Shown: positions 45,097 to 53,858, counted from the first letter of the stretch. The stretch: DNA of 64,000 nucleotides from Cellulomonas fimi (GCF_028527925.1 NZ_JAPESW010000016.1:1-64000), one strand, 5' to 3'. Numbers and translations are program-made. Notes: a model not told the origin generated them from the sequence alone.

Positions 45097-46274
45097 CGCA
45101 CCTTCCGGAGTCGCCGACGCGGCTCGTCGAGCTGCCCGTGGACGCCGACCTCGTGCTGCCCGGCACCGACCGCGCCCTGTCGTCGCTGCTGCCCGCGCTC
45201 GCGGGCGCGCTCGGACACGAGCGGCCCGACGCCGCGGCCGACGGGCTCGGGCTCCCGCGCGCGGACCGCGTGTGCCTCGTCCTCGTCGACGGGCTCGGGC
45301 ACGTGAACCTGAGCGAGCGCGCGGGCCACGCGCCGTTCCTGCGAGGGCTCGTGCGCGACTCCGCGCCGCTGACGAGCACCTTCCCGTCCACGACCGCGAC
45401 CGCGATCGGCAGCCTGGGCGTGGGTGCCGGGCCCGGGACGACGGCGATGCTCGGCTACACCGTCCGCGACCCGGCGACGGGACGGCTGGGCAACCTCGTC
45501 TCGTGGACGGACCTGCCGCCCGCGCGCGAGTGGCAGCCCGAGCCCACGGTGTTCGAGCGGCTCGTGTCGGCCGGCGTGGGCGTCACGAGCGTCGGGCCCG
45601 CACGGTTCGCCGGGTCGGGCCTCACGGAGGCCGCGCTGCGGGGCGCGACGTACCGCGTGGCCGAGTCCCTCGCCGACCGCGTCGACGCGACGCTCGACGC
45701 GCTGCGGCGGCCCGGGCTCACCTACCTGTACTGGGGTGACGTCGACAAGGCGGGCCACCACCACGGCTGGGGGTCGTGGCAGTGGGGCGACGCGCTCGCC
45801 GAGCTCGACGCCGAGCTGGGACGGCTCGCGCGGAGCCTGCCGCGCGGCACGCTCCTCGTCGTGACCGCGGACCACGGCATGGTCGACGTCGACCGCTCCG
45901 CGCGCTGGGACGTCGCGACCGACCCGGTGCTCGGGGCGGACGTCGCGCTCGTCGCGGGGGAGCCGCGCGCGTCGCACCTGCACCTGCGCCCGGGCGCCGA
46001 CGCCCACGCCGTGGCCGAGCGGTGGCGCGGCACGCTGGGGGACGCGGCCGTCGTCGTCACGCGCGAGGCCGCCGTCGACGCAGGCTGGTTCGGGTCGGTC
46101 GGCGACCGCGCGCGCCGCGTGCTGGGCGACGTCGTCGTCGCCATGACGGGTCGCGCGACGGTCGTGGACTCCGCGACGCAGACCCCGGCGTCGCTCGACC
46201 TCGTCGGCGTGCACGGCTCGCTGACCCGGCACGAGATGCTCGTGCCGTTCCTCGTCGTCCAGAAAGGCTCCTGA
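45093..46274 (+). CDS. alkaline phosphatase-fold nucleotide pyrophosphatase/phosphodiesterase
   Basis: Metal-dependent hydrolase of the alkaline phosphatase superfamily, 393 aa. VCLVLVDGLGHVNL holds the first metal Asp, TSTFPSTTATAIGSL the nucleophile Thr (as in NPP enzymes), GDVDKAGHHHGWGSWQW the Asp/His cluster and VVTADHGMVDV the last ligands. No signal peptide, so it is cytoplasmic. Substrate likely a phosphodiester or pyrophosphate, not identifiable here. Overlaps DUF5998 by four bases and precedes tdk by two bases. Confidence 0.9.
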   Translation: MTHLPESPTRLVELPVDADLVLPGTDRALSSLLPALAGALGHERPDAAADGLGLPRADRVCLVLVDGLGHVNLSERAGHAPFLRGLVRDSAPLTSTFPSTTATAIGSLGVGAGPGTTAMLGYTVRDPATGRLGNLVSWTDLPPAREWQPEPTVFERLVSAGVGVTSVGPARFAGSGLTEAALRGATYRVAESLADRVDATLDALRRPGLTYLYWGDVDKAGHHHGWGSWQWGDALAELDAELGRLARSLPRGTLLVVTADHGMVDVDRSARWDVATDPVLGADVALVAGEPRASHLHLRPGADAHAVAERWRGTLGDAAVVVTREAAVDAGWFGSVGDRARRVLGDVVVAMTGRATVVDSATQTPASLDLVGVHGSLTRHEMLVPFLVVQKGS

Positions 46275-46276
46275 CC

Positions 46277-46945
46277 GTGGCGGAGCTCGTCTTCTTCTCG
46301 GGCACGATGGACTGCGGCAAGTCCACGCTCGCGCTGCAGATGCACCACAACCACGCCGCGCGCGGGCGTGACGGCGTGCTGTTCACGCGCAACGACCGCG
46401 CGGGGGCGGCCACGATCTCCTCGCGCCTCGGCCTGGTGGTCCACGCCGCGGAGGTCGACGACGCCACCGACTTCTGGGCGGAGGTCATCGAGCGGCGGAC
46501 GCACGGGCAGCCGGTCGACTACCTCATCGCCGACGAGGCGCAGTTCTACACGGCCACGCAGGTCGAGCAGCTCGCGCGGGTCGTCGACGAGCTCGAGGTC
46601 GACGTGTACACGTTCGGCATCTCGACCGACTTCCGCGCCCGCCTGTTCCCCGGGTCTGCGCGGCTCGTCGAGCTCGCCGACCGGGTCGAGGTGCTCCAGG
46701 TCAAGGCGCTGTGCTGGTGCGGCGCGCGCGCGACGCACAACGCGCGCACGGTCGACGGCGTCATGGTCGTCGAGGGTGCGCAGGTCGTCGTCGGGGACGT
46801 CGCCGCGGGCAGCGGCGAGGTCGCGTACGAGGTGCTGTGCCGTCGCCACCACATGCGCCGGATGACCGCCGCGACCGCGCGGGCCGCGTCGCCGTCCGTG
46901 GTGACCCTGTCCTCGGCGCAGGGCACGCTCGGCGTCGGCGCCTGA
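46277..46945 (+). CDS. tdk: thymidine kinase (type II)
   Basis: Salvage kinase phosphorylating thymidine, 222 aa. P-loop FFSGTMDCGKSTLALQM near residues 6-22, Walker B-like DYLIADEAQFYT with catalytic Glu, and the zinc-binding lasso region LCWCGARATHNARTV plus VLCRRHH are present. GTG 46277 lies two bases after the previous stop. A thymidine kinase close to dut marks a thymidylate-related neighbourhood, although most actinobacteria such as mycobacteria lack tdk. Confidence 0.94.
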   Translation: MAELVFFSGTMDCGKSTLALQMHHNHAARGRDGVLFTRNDRAGAATISSRLGLVVHAAEVDDATDFWAEVIERRTHGQPVDYLIADEAQFYTATQVEQLARVVDELEVDVYTFGISTDFRARLFPGSARLVELADRVEVLQVKALCWCGARATHNARTVDGVMVVEGAQVVVGDVAAGSGEVAYEVLCRRHHMRRMTAATARAASPSVVTLSSAQGTLGVGA

Positions 46946-46959
46946 CGGTCGCGTCAGGC
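46940..46959. terminator. hairpin overlapping tdk stop
   Basis: GCCTGACG (46940-46947) and CGTCAGGC (46952-46959), loop GTCG. The left arm includes the tdk stop codon; lies between convergent tdk and sepH. Confidence 0.5.
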
Positions 46960-46982
46960 CACGGCGCGGCCGCCTCGGCCGG

Positions 46983-48032
46983 TCACTCCGGCTTGGCGCC
47001 GAAGACGATCTCGTCCCAGCTCGGGACCTTCGCGCGGCCCTTGCGCGTGCGCGGGCGCTCCGCGGCCGGCTCGGCCGGGGACTCGTCGTCGACGCGCGGC
47101 TCCGGCTCCGGGGCCGCCTCGACCTCCGGACGGCGCAGGACGACGGCCTCCGCGAGCGGGTCGGCGTCGACCGGGTGCGCCCCGGGGACGTCGGCGTCGT
47201 CGCGGCCGAAGTCGAACGCGTGCTGCGGCCCGAAGCCCTCGAACTCCTCGTCGTCGACGTCGAGCTCGAGGCTCTGCCGTACGCCGCGTCGCGTCCGCAG
47301 CTCGTCGAGGAGGTCCTGCGTCTCCTGCTGCGGGTCCGGCTCGGGTTCCGGCTCGGGCTCGGGGTCGCGCTGCGCTGCGTCAGCGCCGGCGAGCGTCCCG
47401 TCGTCGCGGAAGTCGAACACGACGTCGCGGACCGCGGCGAGGTGGCGGCGCGCGACGGGCTCGTCGGGCAGCTCCGTCTCCGACAGCCAGCGGGCCTCGT
47501 CGTCGTCGGCGACGACCGTGCGGCGTGCCGCGTCGAACGTCCAGCGCGCCTCGTGCGCCGTGTCGCCCACGCGGAAGCGTGCGAGCACCACCCAGGGGCC
47601 GCTCGGCTCGCGCGCGGAGTCCCACGCGAGCGAGGCGAGGTCGACGCCACGCGCGGCGAGCCGGTCGGTCACGAGGTCGCCGAGCGTCGGGGCGCCCGCG
47701 TCGCGCCCGACGCGCGTCGCGCGCGCCTGCTCGGCCACGTACTCGCGCTCGGCGAGCACCGGGCCCTCGTAGCGCCGGACGTGCTCGACGGGCAGCCCGG
47801 ACGCGTCCGCGACCTCCTGCGTCGTCGCGCCCGCACGGATCCGCGCCTGGATCTCCCGCGGGCTCAGCGTCCCCGCGCTCTCGGCGCGCAGCTGTTCGAG
47901 CTGCGGCCGGTCCCTGCGCACGGCCGCCCGCAGCGGCTCGTCGATGCGCAGACGGAACCGTTCGCCCCCGGGGCCGACGAGGACGAGATGCTCGCCGTCC
48001 CCGTGCAGACCCTCCAGCTCGAGCTCACCCAT
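46983..48032 (-). CDS. sepH: septation protein SepH
   Basis: Actinobacterial cell-division protein that stimulates FtsZ assembly, 349 aa. The N-terminal SepH/DUF3071 domain (1-170) includes the HTH TLSPREIQARIRAGATTQEVADASGLPVEHVRRYEGPVLAEREY; the acidic, Glu/Pro-rich linker (about 235-320) is disordered, and the conserved C-terminus RKGRAKVPSWDEIVFGAK is intact. ATG 48032 has GGGAGG four bases upstream; a longer frame to 48140 is unrelated. Divergent from the phosphatase gene. Confidence 0.94.
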   Translation of the reverse strand: MGELELEGLHGDGEHLVLVGPGGERFRLRIDEPLRAAVRRDRPQLEQLRAESAGTLSPREIQARIRAGATTQEVADASGLPVEHVRRYEGPVLAEREYVAEQARATRVGRDAGAPTLGDLVTDRLAARGVDLASLAWDSAREPSGPWVVLARFRVGDTAHEARWTFDAARRTVVADDDEARWLSETELPDEPVARRHLAAVRDVVFDFRDDGTLAGADAAQRDPEPEPEPEPDPQQETQDLLDELRTRRGVRQSLELDVDDEEFEGFGPQHAFDFGRDDADVPGAHPVDADPLAEAVVLRRPEVEAAPEPEPRVDDESPAEPAAERPRTRKGRAKVPSWDEIVFGAKPE

Positions 48033-48163
48033 TCGACCTCCCGGTACCTCGGGAAGAGCCTGCCACCTCCGGGCGCCCGGCGGGTGGATCCGGAGCGGTG
48101 AGCCGCGCCTCGCCTCGCGGACGGTCGGTGCGCCCCGCACCGCCGACCGGCAGGATGGGCGAG

Positions 48164-49030
48164 GTGGACGCCCGCCGTGACCTGCCCCTGACCTCCGAGG
48201 CCGTCGACGAGCTCGTCGAGGTCGCCGAACGCGTCGCCCGGGAGGCGGGGCGGCTCATCCACGAGGGCCGTCCCGAGCGCGTCGCCGTGGCGGCGACCAA
48301 GTCGAGTCCCGAGGACGTCGTCACCGCGATGGACCTCGCGTCGGAGGACCTGCTGCGCCGGCGGCTCGCCGAGCTGCGACCGCACGACGGCATCCTCGGC
48401 GAGGAGCAGGGGTACGTGCTCGGCACGTCGGGCGTGACGTGGGTCGTCGACCCGATCGACGGGACCGTCAACTACCTGTACGGCCTGCCCGCCTACGCGG
48501 TGTCGGTCGCGGCGGTCGTCGGCCCGGCCGGGGACGACGGCCGGGCGCCGAACCCGGCGACGTGGACGGTGGTCGCGGCGTGCGTGCACGCACCGACCGA
48601 CGGCCGGACGTTCCGCGCGGGTCTCGGGAAGGGCGCGACGCTCGACGGTCGCGCGCTGCGCGCGCAGGACCCGCCCGCGCTCGCGGGGTGCCTCGTCGGC
48701 ACGGGGTTCGGATACCTCGCGACGCGCCGTCGCGCGCAGGCGCGCGTGCTCGCGGAGCTGTTGCCCCGAGTACGTGATATCCGTCGCATCGGGTCGGCCG
48801 CGCTCGACATCTGCAATCTCGCGGCGGGGCACCTCGACCTGTACTACGAGCGGGGCCTCGCACCGTGGGACCTCGCGGCGGCGTCGCTCGTGGCGCAGGA
48901 GGCGGGCCTGCAGGTCACGGGGCTGCGCGGGCGCCCTGCGGGCACGGACATGACCGTGGCCGGGGGTGCCGGGCGGGTGGCTGAGCTGCGGGTGCTGCTG
49001 GAGTCCCTCGACGCGGACACCGACGGGTGA
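48164..49030 (+). CDS. suhB: inositol monophosphatase family protein
   Basis: Mg-dependent sugar-phosphate phosphatase, about 288 aa. Motif 1 ILGEEQG with the metal Glu, motif DPIDGTVNYLYGLPAYAVSVA, and APWDLAAASLVAQEAG near the end are complete. A Rossmann-like catalytic core hydrolyses inositol 1-phosphate or related substrates. GTG 48164 (CAGGAT seven bases upstream) or ATG 48155 may be the start. In M. tuberculosis suhB lies between sigA and dut, the same order as here. Confidence 0.93.
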   Translation: MDARRDLPLTSEAVDELVEVAERVAREAGRLIHEGRPERVAVAATKSSPEDVVTAMDLASEDLLRRRLAELRPHDGILGEEQGYVLGTSGVTWVVDPIDGTVNYLYGLPAYAVSVAAVVGPAGDDGRAPNPATWTVVAACVHAPTDGRTFRAGLGKGATLDGRALRAQDPPALAGCLVGTGFGYLATRRRAQARVLAELLPRVRDIRRIGSAALDICNLAAGHLDLYYERGLAPWDLAAASLVAQEAGLQVTGLRGRPAGTDMTVAGGAGRVAELRVLLESLDADTDG

Positions 49031-49191
49031 AAACGCTCCCGCAAACGCCTGCGCGAATGTGGTCGCGCGTCCGTGTTCGCACTCGGCTCGGATGTGGTGC
49101 ACAATCCTCCGCGCGTGGGGAACAAATCCCGTCACCGGTGCATTGATCCCGCGTACGAGAATCCATCTGACGACGGAGTGTGACGCCACTC
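49031..49191 (+). promoter_or_regulatory. AT-richer upstream region of DUF4193 gene
   Basis: Clearly lower GC than the rest of the window, with GAAAACG at the left end, CACAAT as a -10 candidate near 49100 and GGGAACAAATCCC as a small palindrome. Probably a strong promoter region; exact elements uncertain. Confidence 0.4.
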
Positions 49192-49491
49192 ATGGCTACC
49201 GACTACGACGCCCCGCGCAAGACCGAGGAGGACCTGAGCGAGGACTCGCTCCAGGAGCTCCAGGCCCGGCGCTCGGACAAGAACTCGGGCGTGGTGGACG
49301 AGGACGAGACCGAGGCCGCCGAAGGCTTCGAGCTGCCGGGTGCGGACCTCTCGGGCGAGGAGCTCTCCGTCCGCGTCCTGCCCCGGCAGGCGGACGAGTT
49401 CACCTGCTCGAGCTGCTTCCTGGTGCACCACCGCAGCCAGCTCGCCTACGAGCGCAACGGGGCACCGGTGTGCTCCGAGTGCGCCGCCTGA
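49192..49491 (+). CDS. DUF4193 family protein
   Basis: Small conserved actinobacterial protein, 99 aa, function unknown. MATDYDAPRKTEEDLSEDSLQELQARR is the standard N-terminus; a very acidic middle is followed by VLPRQADEFTCSSCFLVHHRSQLA and CSECAA, a CxxC...CxxC zinc site. Its high conservation and the AT-rich promoter region suggest strong expression. ATG 49192 gives the family start. Matches Rv2699c in the same block. Confidence 0.93.
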   Translation: MATDYDAPRKTEEDLSEDSLQELQARRSDKNSGVVDEDETEAAEGFELPGADLSGEELSVRVLPRQADEFTCSSCFLVHHRSQLAYERNGAPVCSECAA

Positions 49492-49507
49492 GCTTGGCCT
49501 GACCGTT

Positions 49508-49539
49508 CGGCCGGCCCCCGCACCGCGGGTGGCCGGCCG
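49508..49539. terminator. bidirectional hairpin terminator
   Basis: CGGCCGGCC (49508-49516) with GGCCGGCCG (49531-49539), plus inner CCCG/CGGG, between convergent DUF4193 and DUF3093 genes. Confidence 0.75.
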
Positions 49540-49622
49540 CGCATCCTCGCCCGCCGTCGAGGGGAGGCGGAGCGGGGACGACCGTCGAGGGGGCGGTCGA
49601 CGTCCGGGCGAGCGGGGGACCG

Positions 49623-50111
49623 TCAGCGCGCCTGCGTGCTGACCGCGAGCGCCCGCGCGAGCCCGTCCGGACGACGCGACGACACGAGCCAGTACGGCGT
49701 CGGGTCGTCCGGGTCCGCGAGCTCCACCCGCACCCCGCTGCGCACCCAGCCGCGCAGGCACACGTGCGCGCGCGCGTCGAGGCGCGGACCCAGCTCGTCG
49801 CGCAGGGCCTCGGCGTCCAGCACCGTGACCTCGCCGAGCAGCGCGACCGGGATGTGCGCGCGGCCCGCGCGCAGCACGCCGCCCTGCACCGACACCGTCG
49901 GGGTCAGCAGCACCGCGGCCGTCAGGCCCGCGACGAGCGCCACCAGACCCACCACGACCGCGAGCCCGGCGTCGACCGGCAGCAGCACCACACCGAGCAT
50001 CAGGGTGAAGGCCACGAGCATCGTCCAGCCCCACGGCCCCGGCCACAGCCGCTCCGACCAGACCGGTCCCGGGGCGGGCGCGGACGACGGGCGCGGAGCG
50101 GTGCCTGGCAT
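49623..50111 (-). CDS. DUF3093 family membrane protein
   Basis: 162-aa protein with two adjacent membrane helices (about 28-46 and 48-69) after a Pro-rich start with VWSERLWPGPWGW. The remaining cytoplasmic beta-rich domain reads VSVQGGVLRAGRAHIPVALLGEVTVLDAEALRDELG and ends YWLVSSRRPDGLARAL. This is the DUF3093 pattern; function unknown. Convergent with DUF4193, divergent from dut, the order Rv2697-2699 of mycobacteria. Confidence 0.9.
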   Translation of the reverse strand: MPGTAPRPSSAPAPGPVWSERLWPGPWGWTMLVAFTLMLGVVLLPVDAGLAVVVGLVALVAGLTAAVLLTPTVSVQGGVLRAGRAHIPVALLGEVTVLDAEALRDELGPRLDARAHVCLRGWVRSGVRVELADPDDPTPYWLVSSRRPDGLARALAVSTQAR

Positions 50112-50137
50112 GACCCCAGCATCCCATCCCAGCGGGG

Positions 50138-50143
50138 TAGGGT
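50138..50143 (+). promoter_or_regulatory. dut -10 element, leaderless start
   Basis: TAGGGT, eight bases before GTG 50152. Confidence 0.5.
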
Positions 50144-50151
50144 CGGGGCCC

Positions 50152-50622
50152 GTGACCGCCGAACCTCCCGTCGAGGTGCTGCTCCTCCGGCTCGACCCGG
50201 ACCTGCCCGCACCCTCCTACGCCCACCCGGGCGACGCGGGCGCGGACCTCGTGACGCGCGTCGACGTGGTCGTCCCGCCGCAGGGCCGCGTGACCGTCCC
50301 GACGGGCGTGGCGATCGCGCTGCCGGACGGCTACGCCGCGTTCGTGCACCCGCGGTCCGGGCTCGCCGCCAAGCACGGCCTGACCATCGTCAACGCGCCC
50401 GGCACGGTCGACGCGGGCTACCGCGGCGAGATCTCCGTGACGCTGCTCAACACCGACGTCGAGCACGCGCTCGAGCTGCACCGCGGCGACCGCGTCGCGC
50501 AGCTCGTCGTCCAGCGTGTCGAGCGCGCACGGTTCGTCGAGGTCGAGCACCTGCCGGGGTCGCACCGCGGCGACGGCGGGTTCGGGTCGAGCGGCGGCTG
50601 GAAGGCCGCGCACGCGGGCTGA
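50152..50622 (+). CDS. dut: dUTP diphosphatase
   Basis: Trimeric dUTPase, 156 aa, hydrolysing dUTP to dUMP and pyrophosphate. All five motifs are present: SYAHPGDAGADL, HPRSGLAAKHGL, NAPGTVDAGYRGEI, RGDRVAQLVV and RGDGGFGSSG with the P-loop-like flexible tail. GTG 50152 follows TAGGGT by eight bases. It prevents uracil misincorporation and feeds dTMP synthesis. First of a run dut, DUF3710, OB-fold, DUF3159 on the plus strand. Confidence 0.96.
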   Translation: MTAEPPVEVLLLRLDPDLPAPSYAHPGDAGADLVTRVDVVVPPQGRVTVPTGVAIALPDGYAAFVHPRSGLAAKHGLTIVNAPGTVDAGYRGEISVTLLNTDVEHALELHRGDRVAQLVVQRVERARFVEVEHLPGSHRGDGGFGSSGGWKAAHAG

Positions 50623-50721
50623 CGCGGGCCCGGACGCCGCTGAGACCGACTAGGTCGCGGTCCGGTGCAGGACTACTGTCGAGAGTGACGGCGCGCACGG
50701 GTGCGCCGGGAGGAGAGTGTC

Positions 50722-51441
50722 GTGGGTCTGTTCCGACGCGGCGGCAAGGACAGCGCCGCTGACGAGGTCGTCGAGACCGAGTCCGTCCCGCTCGACGAGC
50801 CGCAGGACGCGGAGCCGTCGGCGCCCGCCCGCACCACGGGCCCGTGGGACGAGGCGGAGGTCAGCGACGACATCCCGCGGGTGGACCTCGGCGCGATCCG
50901 CCTCCCGGGCCTGCCCGGCATGGAGCTGCGGATGGAGATCGACAAGGCGACGAACGTCGTGTCGGCCGCCTCGGTCCTGCTCGACGGCTCCTCGCTGCAG
51001 GTGCAGGCCTTCGCCGCGCCGCGGTCCGAGGGCATCTGGGACGAGATCCGCGAGGAGATCGCCGCGTCGGTGACCGCGCAGGGCGGGTCGGTCGACGACA
51101 TCCCCGGCCCGTTCGGGCGCGAGCTGCTCGCACGGCTCCCCGTCAAGACGCCCGAGGGCCGCACGGGCCACCGGCCGGCGCGGTTCATCGGGACCGACGG
51201 GCCGCGCTGGTTCCTGCGCGGCGTCATCACCGGCAAGGGCGCGGTCGAGCCGGGCGCCGCGGAGGCGCTCGAGCAGCTGTTCGCGCGCATCGTGGTCGTG
51301 CGCGGCACCGAGGCCCGCCCGCCGCGCGACCTGCTCGCCCTCAAGCTCCCCGGCCCGGCGCAGGCGGCCGCGGAGCCCGCCGCCGAGAAGCCCACGTTCG
51401 ACCCGCTGACCCGCGGACCGGAGATCACGGAGATCCGATGA
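50722..51441 (+). CDS. DUF3710 family protein
   Basis: Conserved actinobacterial protein of 239 aa, function unknown. GLFRRGGKDSAADEVVE opens the chain, and VDLGAIRLPGLPGMELRMEIDKATNVVSAASVLLDGSSLQVQAFAAPRSEGIWDEIREEI is the diagnostic domain core. WFLRGVITGKGAVEPGAAEALEQLFARIVVVRGTEARPPRDLLALKLP follows. GTG 50722 has GGAGGAG upstream. Its stop overlaps the OB-fold gene (ATGA). Equivalent to Rv2696c. Confidence 0.92.
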   Translation: MGLFRRGGKDSAADEVVETESVPLDEPQDAEPSAPARTTGPWDEAEVSDDIPRVDLGAIRLPGLPGMELRMEIDKATNVVSAASVLLDGSSLQVQAFAAPRSEGIWDEIREEIAASVTAQGGSVDDIPGPFGRELLARLPVKTPEGRTGHRPARFIGTDGPRWFLRGVITGKGAVEPGAAEALEQLFARIVVVRGTEARPPRDLLALKLPGPAQAAAEPAAEKPTFDPLTRGPEITEIR

Positions 51442-51806
51442 CGCTCAAGGAGCGCATGCGCAAGGTCGTCGCCTCGCAGGCCGAGATCGAGGCCGACGAG
51501 GAGCGCGCCGACGCGCTGCGGTCGGTCGGCTGCACGCCGGTCGAGAAGCTCGCCAACCGGACGCGCGCGAGCGTGTCGGGTGTCATCCGCTCGGTCGTGC
51601 TGCGGCCGCGCGAGGGCGTGCCCGCGCTCGAGGCCGAGCTGTACGACGGCAGCGGCACGCTCGACCTCGTGTGGCTCGGCCGCCGCGAGATCGCCGGCGT
51701 CGCGCCCGGACGGCGCGTGCGCATCGAGGGCCTGGTGTGTCAGGTCGACGGTCGCCGCACCGTGTTCAACCCCAAGTACGAGCTGCGCCCGCGGCCGGGG
51801 GAGTGA
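51438..51806 (+). CDS. OB-fold nucleic-acid-binding protein
   Basis: 122-aa protein with a tRNA/ssDNA-binding OB-fold. A short N-terminal helix (TLKERMRKVVASQAEIEADEERAD) precedes SGVIRSVVLRPREGVPALEAELYDGSGTLDLVWLGRREIAGVAPGRRVRIEGLV, typical of the RecG/DnaE-type OB wedge. Corresponds to Rv2694c. Function unknown; partner of DUF3710 and DUF3159 by gene order. ATG 51438 overlaps the previous stop. Confidence 0.92.
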   Translation: MTLKERMRKVVASQAEIEADEERADALRSVGCTPVEKLANRTRASVSGVIRSVVLRPREGVPALEAELYDGSGTLDLVWLGRREIAGVAPGRRVRIEGLVCQVDGRRTVFNPKYELRPRPGE

Positions 51807-51807
51807 C

Positions 51808-52581
51808 GTGACGGAGGAACCGCGGCACGCCGCCGACCCGGCCGCCGCGGAGCGACCCCTCGACGTCGTCGACGACGTCGTGCAGCCCGAGGAGGGCGGG
51901 AGCGCGCGCGGTCTGCGGGCCGTGACGGCCGACGAGTTCTCCGCGCTCGACGCGATGGGCGGCGTCCGCGGGATCGTGGAGTCGGTCGCGCCCGGCCTGC
52001 TGTTCGTCGTCGTCTACCTGGTGGCCGGGCAGCAGATGATGCCTGCGCTGATCGCCGCCGGCGCCGCCGCGCTCGTGGCCGTCGTCGCCCGGCTCGTGCA
52101 GCGCACGCCGGTCACGCAGGCCTTCGCCGGCGTCGTCGGCGTGGGCATCGGCGTGTTCTGGGCGATCCGCACGGGCCAGGCGGAGGACTACTTCGCGTAC
52201 GGGCTGTGGACCAACGTCGCGTACCTCGTCGGGACGCTTGTCTCGGTCCTCGTCGGGTGGCCGCTCGTGGGCGTCGTCGCGGGACTGTTCGCGAAGGACG
52301 GGCCCGTCGCGGGCGGGTCCTGGTCAGCGGCCGTCGCGTGGCGGCAGGACAAGGCGCTCCGGCGCCGCTACACGCTCGCGACGTGGCCCATCATGCTCGT
52401 GTTCGCGCTGCGCCTGCTCGTGCAGGTGCCCCTCTACCTGTCGGCCGAGGTCGCGTGGCTGGGCACCGCGAAGCTGGTCATGGGCGTGCCGCTGTTCGCG
52501 CTGGCCCTCTGGATCAGCTGGCTGCTGGTCCGCGGGTCAGGAGCAGGTCGAGCGCCTTCTCGTCCGCGTCACGACCCGTGA
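51808..52581 (+). CDS. DUF3159 family membrane protein
   Basis: 257-aa membrane protein, five to six helices. FSALDAMGGVRGIVESVAPGLLFVVVYLV is the family start, then LIAAGAAALVAVVARLVQRTPVTQAFAGVVGVGIGVFWA, DYFAYGLWTNVAYL and RRRYTLATWPIMLVFALRLLVQVPLYL. Function unknown; Rv2693c occupies this position in mycobacteria. The last 68 bases overlap the 3-prime end of the minus-strand TrkA gene. GTG 51808 starts two bases after the OB-fold gene. Confidence 0.92.
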   Translation: MTEEPRHAADPAAAERPLDVVDDVVQPEEGGSARGLRAVTADEFSALDAMGGVRGIVESVAPGLLFVVVYLVAGQQMMPALIAAGAAALVAVVARLVQRTPVTQAFAGVVGVGIGVFWAIRTGQAEDYFAYGLWTNVAYLVGTLVSVLVGWPLVGVVAGLFAKDGPVAGGSWSAAVAWRQDKALRRRYTLATWPIMLVFALRLLVQVPLYLSAEVAWLGTAKLVMGVPLFALALWISWLLVRGSGAGRAPSRPRHDP

Positions 52582-53188
52582 CGAACAGCAGCTCGTCGCG
52601 CCCCTCGAGGGTGTCGTCCGGGCTGGGGGCGATCGGGCGCGCGTCGCGCACGATGCACGCGAGGACCGTGTCCGCGGGCCAGTCGATCTGACCCACGCGC
52701 ACGCCCGCGAGCGGCGAGTCGTCGGGCAGCGTGATCTCGAGGATGTCCGCGCGCGACTGGTGGAACGTGAAGATCCGCACGAGGTCGCCGACGGTGACGG
52801 CCTCCTCGACCATCGCCGTCATGATGCGCGGCGTGGACACCGCGACGTCGACACCCCACGCCTCGTCGAACATCCACTCGTTCTTCGGGTTGTTGACGCG
52901 CGCGACCGTGCGCGGCACGCCGAACTCGGTCTTCGCGAGCAGCGAGATGACGAGGTTGGCCTTGTCGTCGCCCGTCGCGGCCACCACGACGTCGCACTCG
53001 TCCGCGCGCACCTCGCGCAGCGTCGGCAGCTCGCACGCGTCGGCGAGCAGCCAGTCGGCGTCGGCGACCTGCGCGACGCGCATCGCGGACGGCTGCCGGT
53101 CGATCAGGGTGACCTCGTGGTCGTGCCCGAGGAGCTCGCGCGCGATCGAGCGGCCGACCGAGCCCGCGCCGGCGATGACGACCCTCAC
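52514..53188 (-). CDS. TrkA-type potassium regulatory protein 1
   Basis: Cytoplasmic RCK subunit, 224 aa, with a TrkA-N NAD-binding domain (VVIAGAGSVGRSIARELLGHDHEVTLID near residues 2-29) and a C-terminal TrkA-C domain (about 145-220). Equivalent to a Ceo protein of mycobacteria. It likely gates the potassium transporter encoded divergently. GTG 53188 overlaps the stop of the second TrkA gene (GTGA). Its 3-prime end overlaps DUF3159 on the other strand by 68 bases. Confidence 0.93.
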   Translation of the reverse strand: MRVVIAGAGSVGRSIARELLGHDHEVTLIDRQPSAMRVAQVADADWLLADACELPTLREVRADECDVVVAATGDDKANLVISLLAKTEFGVPRTVARVNNPKNEWMFDEAWGVDVAVSTPRIMTAMVEEAVTVGDLVRIFTFHQSRADILEITLPDDSPLAGVRVGQIDWPADTVLACIVRDARPIAPSPDDTLEGRDELLFVTGRDADEKALDLLLTRGPAAS

Positions 53189-53850
53189 TCGGTCACCGCC
53201 GGGGCGTGCGTGAGGGTCCGCTCGACGAAGGCCGCGTCGTCGGCCCGGAACAGCGCGTGCACGATGTCGTTCTCCTGCAGGACGGTGTCGGGCGCCGGCA
53301 GCACGCCGTCGCCGTAGCGGGTGAGGTAGGCGATGCGGACGCCCGCGGCGTCCTCGAGCACGCGCAGCGGCCGACCGATCCAGCCGGCGTGCACGTCGAC
53401 CTGCGCGAGCTGGATCTGGCCGGACGGGTCGCGGTACTCGTCCGTCGCCCCCATCGGCAGCAGCCGACGCAGCACCTGGTGCGCGGTCCAGCGGACCGTC
53501 GCGACCGTCGGGATGCCGAGACGCTGGTAGATCTCGGCGCGGTGCGGGTCGTAGATGCGGGCGACGACGTTGTCGATCCCGAACGTCTCGCGCACGACGC
53601 GCGCCGCGAGGATGTTCGAGTTGTCACCGTCCGACACCGCGGCGAAGCCGAACGCGTCCTCGATGCCCGCCTGGGTGAGCGTGTCGCGGTCGAAGCCCAT
53701 GCCGGTGACCTTGTTGCCGCCGAAGTCGGCGTCGAGGCGCCGGAAGGCGTCGGGGTTCTGGTCGATGACGGCCACCGAGTGGCCGTTGTCCTCGAGCGAC
53801 TGCGCGAGCGACGCGCCGACGCGGCCGCAGCCCATGATCACGAAGTGCAC
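53185..53850 (-). CDS. TrkA-type potassium regulatory protein 2
   Basis: Second RCK protein, 221 aa. HFVIMGCGRVGASLAQSLEDNGHSVAVIDQNPDAFRRLDADFGG is the NAD-binding start, and the TrkA-C domain (about 130-218) ends LQENDIVHALFRADDAAFVERTL. Two adjacent TrkA genes (ceoB, ceoC) form a heteromeric pair in mycobacteria. GTG 53850 follows TAGCGT by eight bases. First gene of the two, divergent from the KimA-like transporter. Confidence 0.93.
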   Translation of the reverse strand: MHFVIMGCGRVGASLAQSLEDNGHSVAVIDQNPDAFRRLDADFGGNKVTGMGFDRDTLTQAGIEDAFGFAAVSDGDNSNILAARVVRETFGIDNVVARIYDPHRAEIYQRLGIPTVATVRWTAHQVLRRLLPMGATDEYRDPSGQIQLAQVDVHAGWIGRPLRVLEDAAGVRIAYLTRYGDGVLPAPDTVLQENDIVHALFRADDAAFVERTLTHAPAVTE

Positions 53851-53858
53851 AGGGCGTC

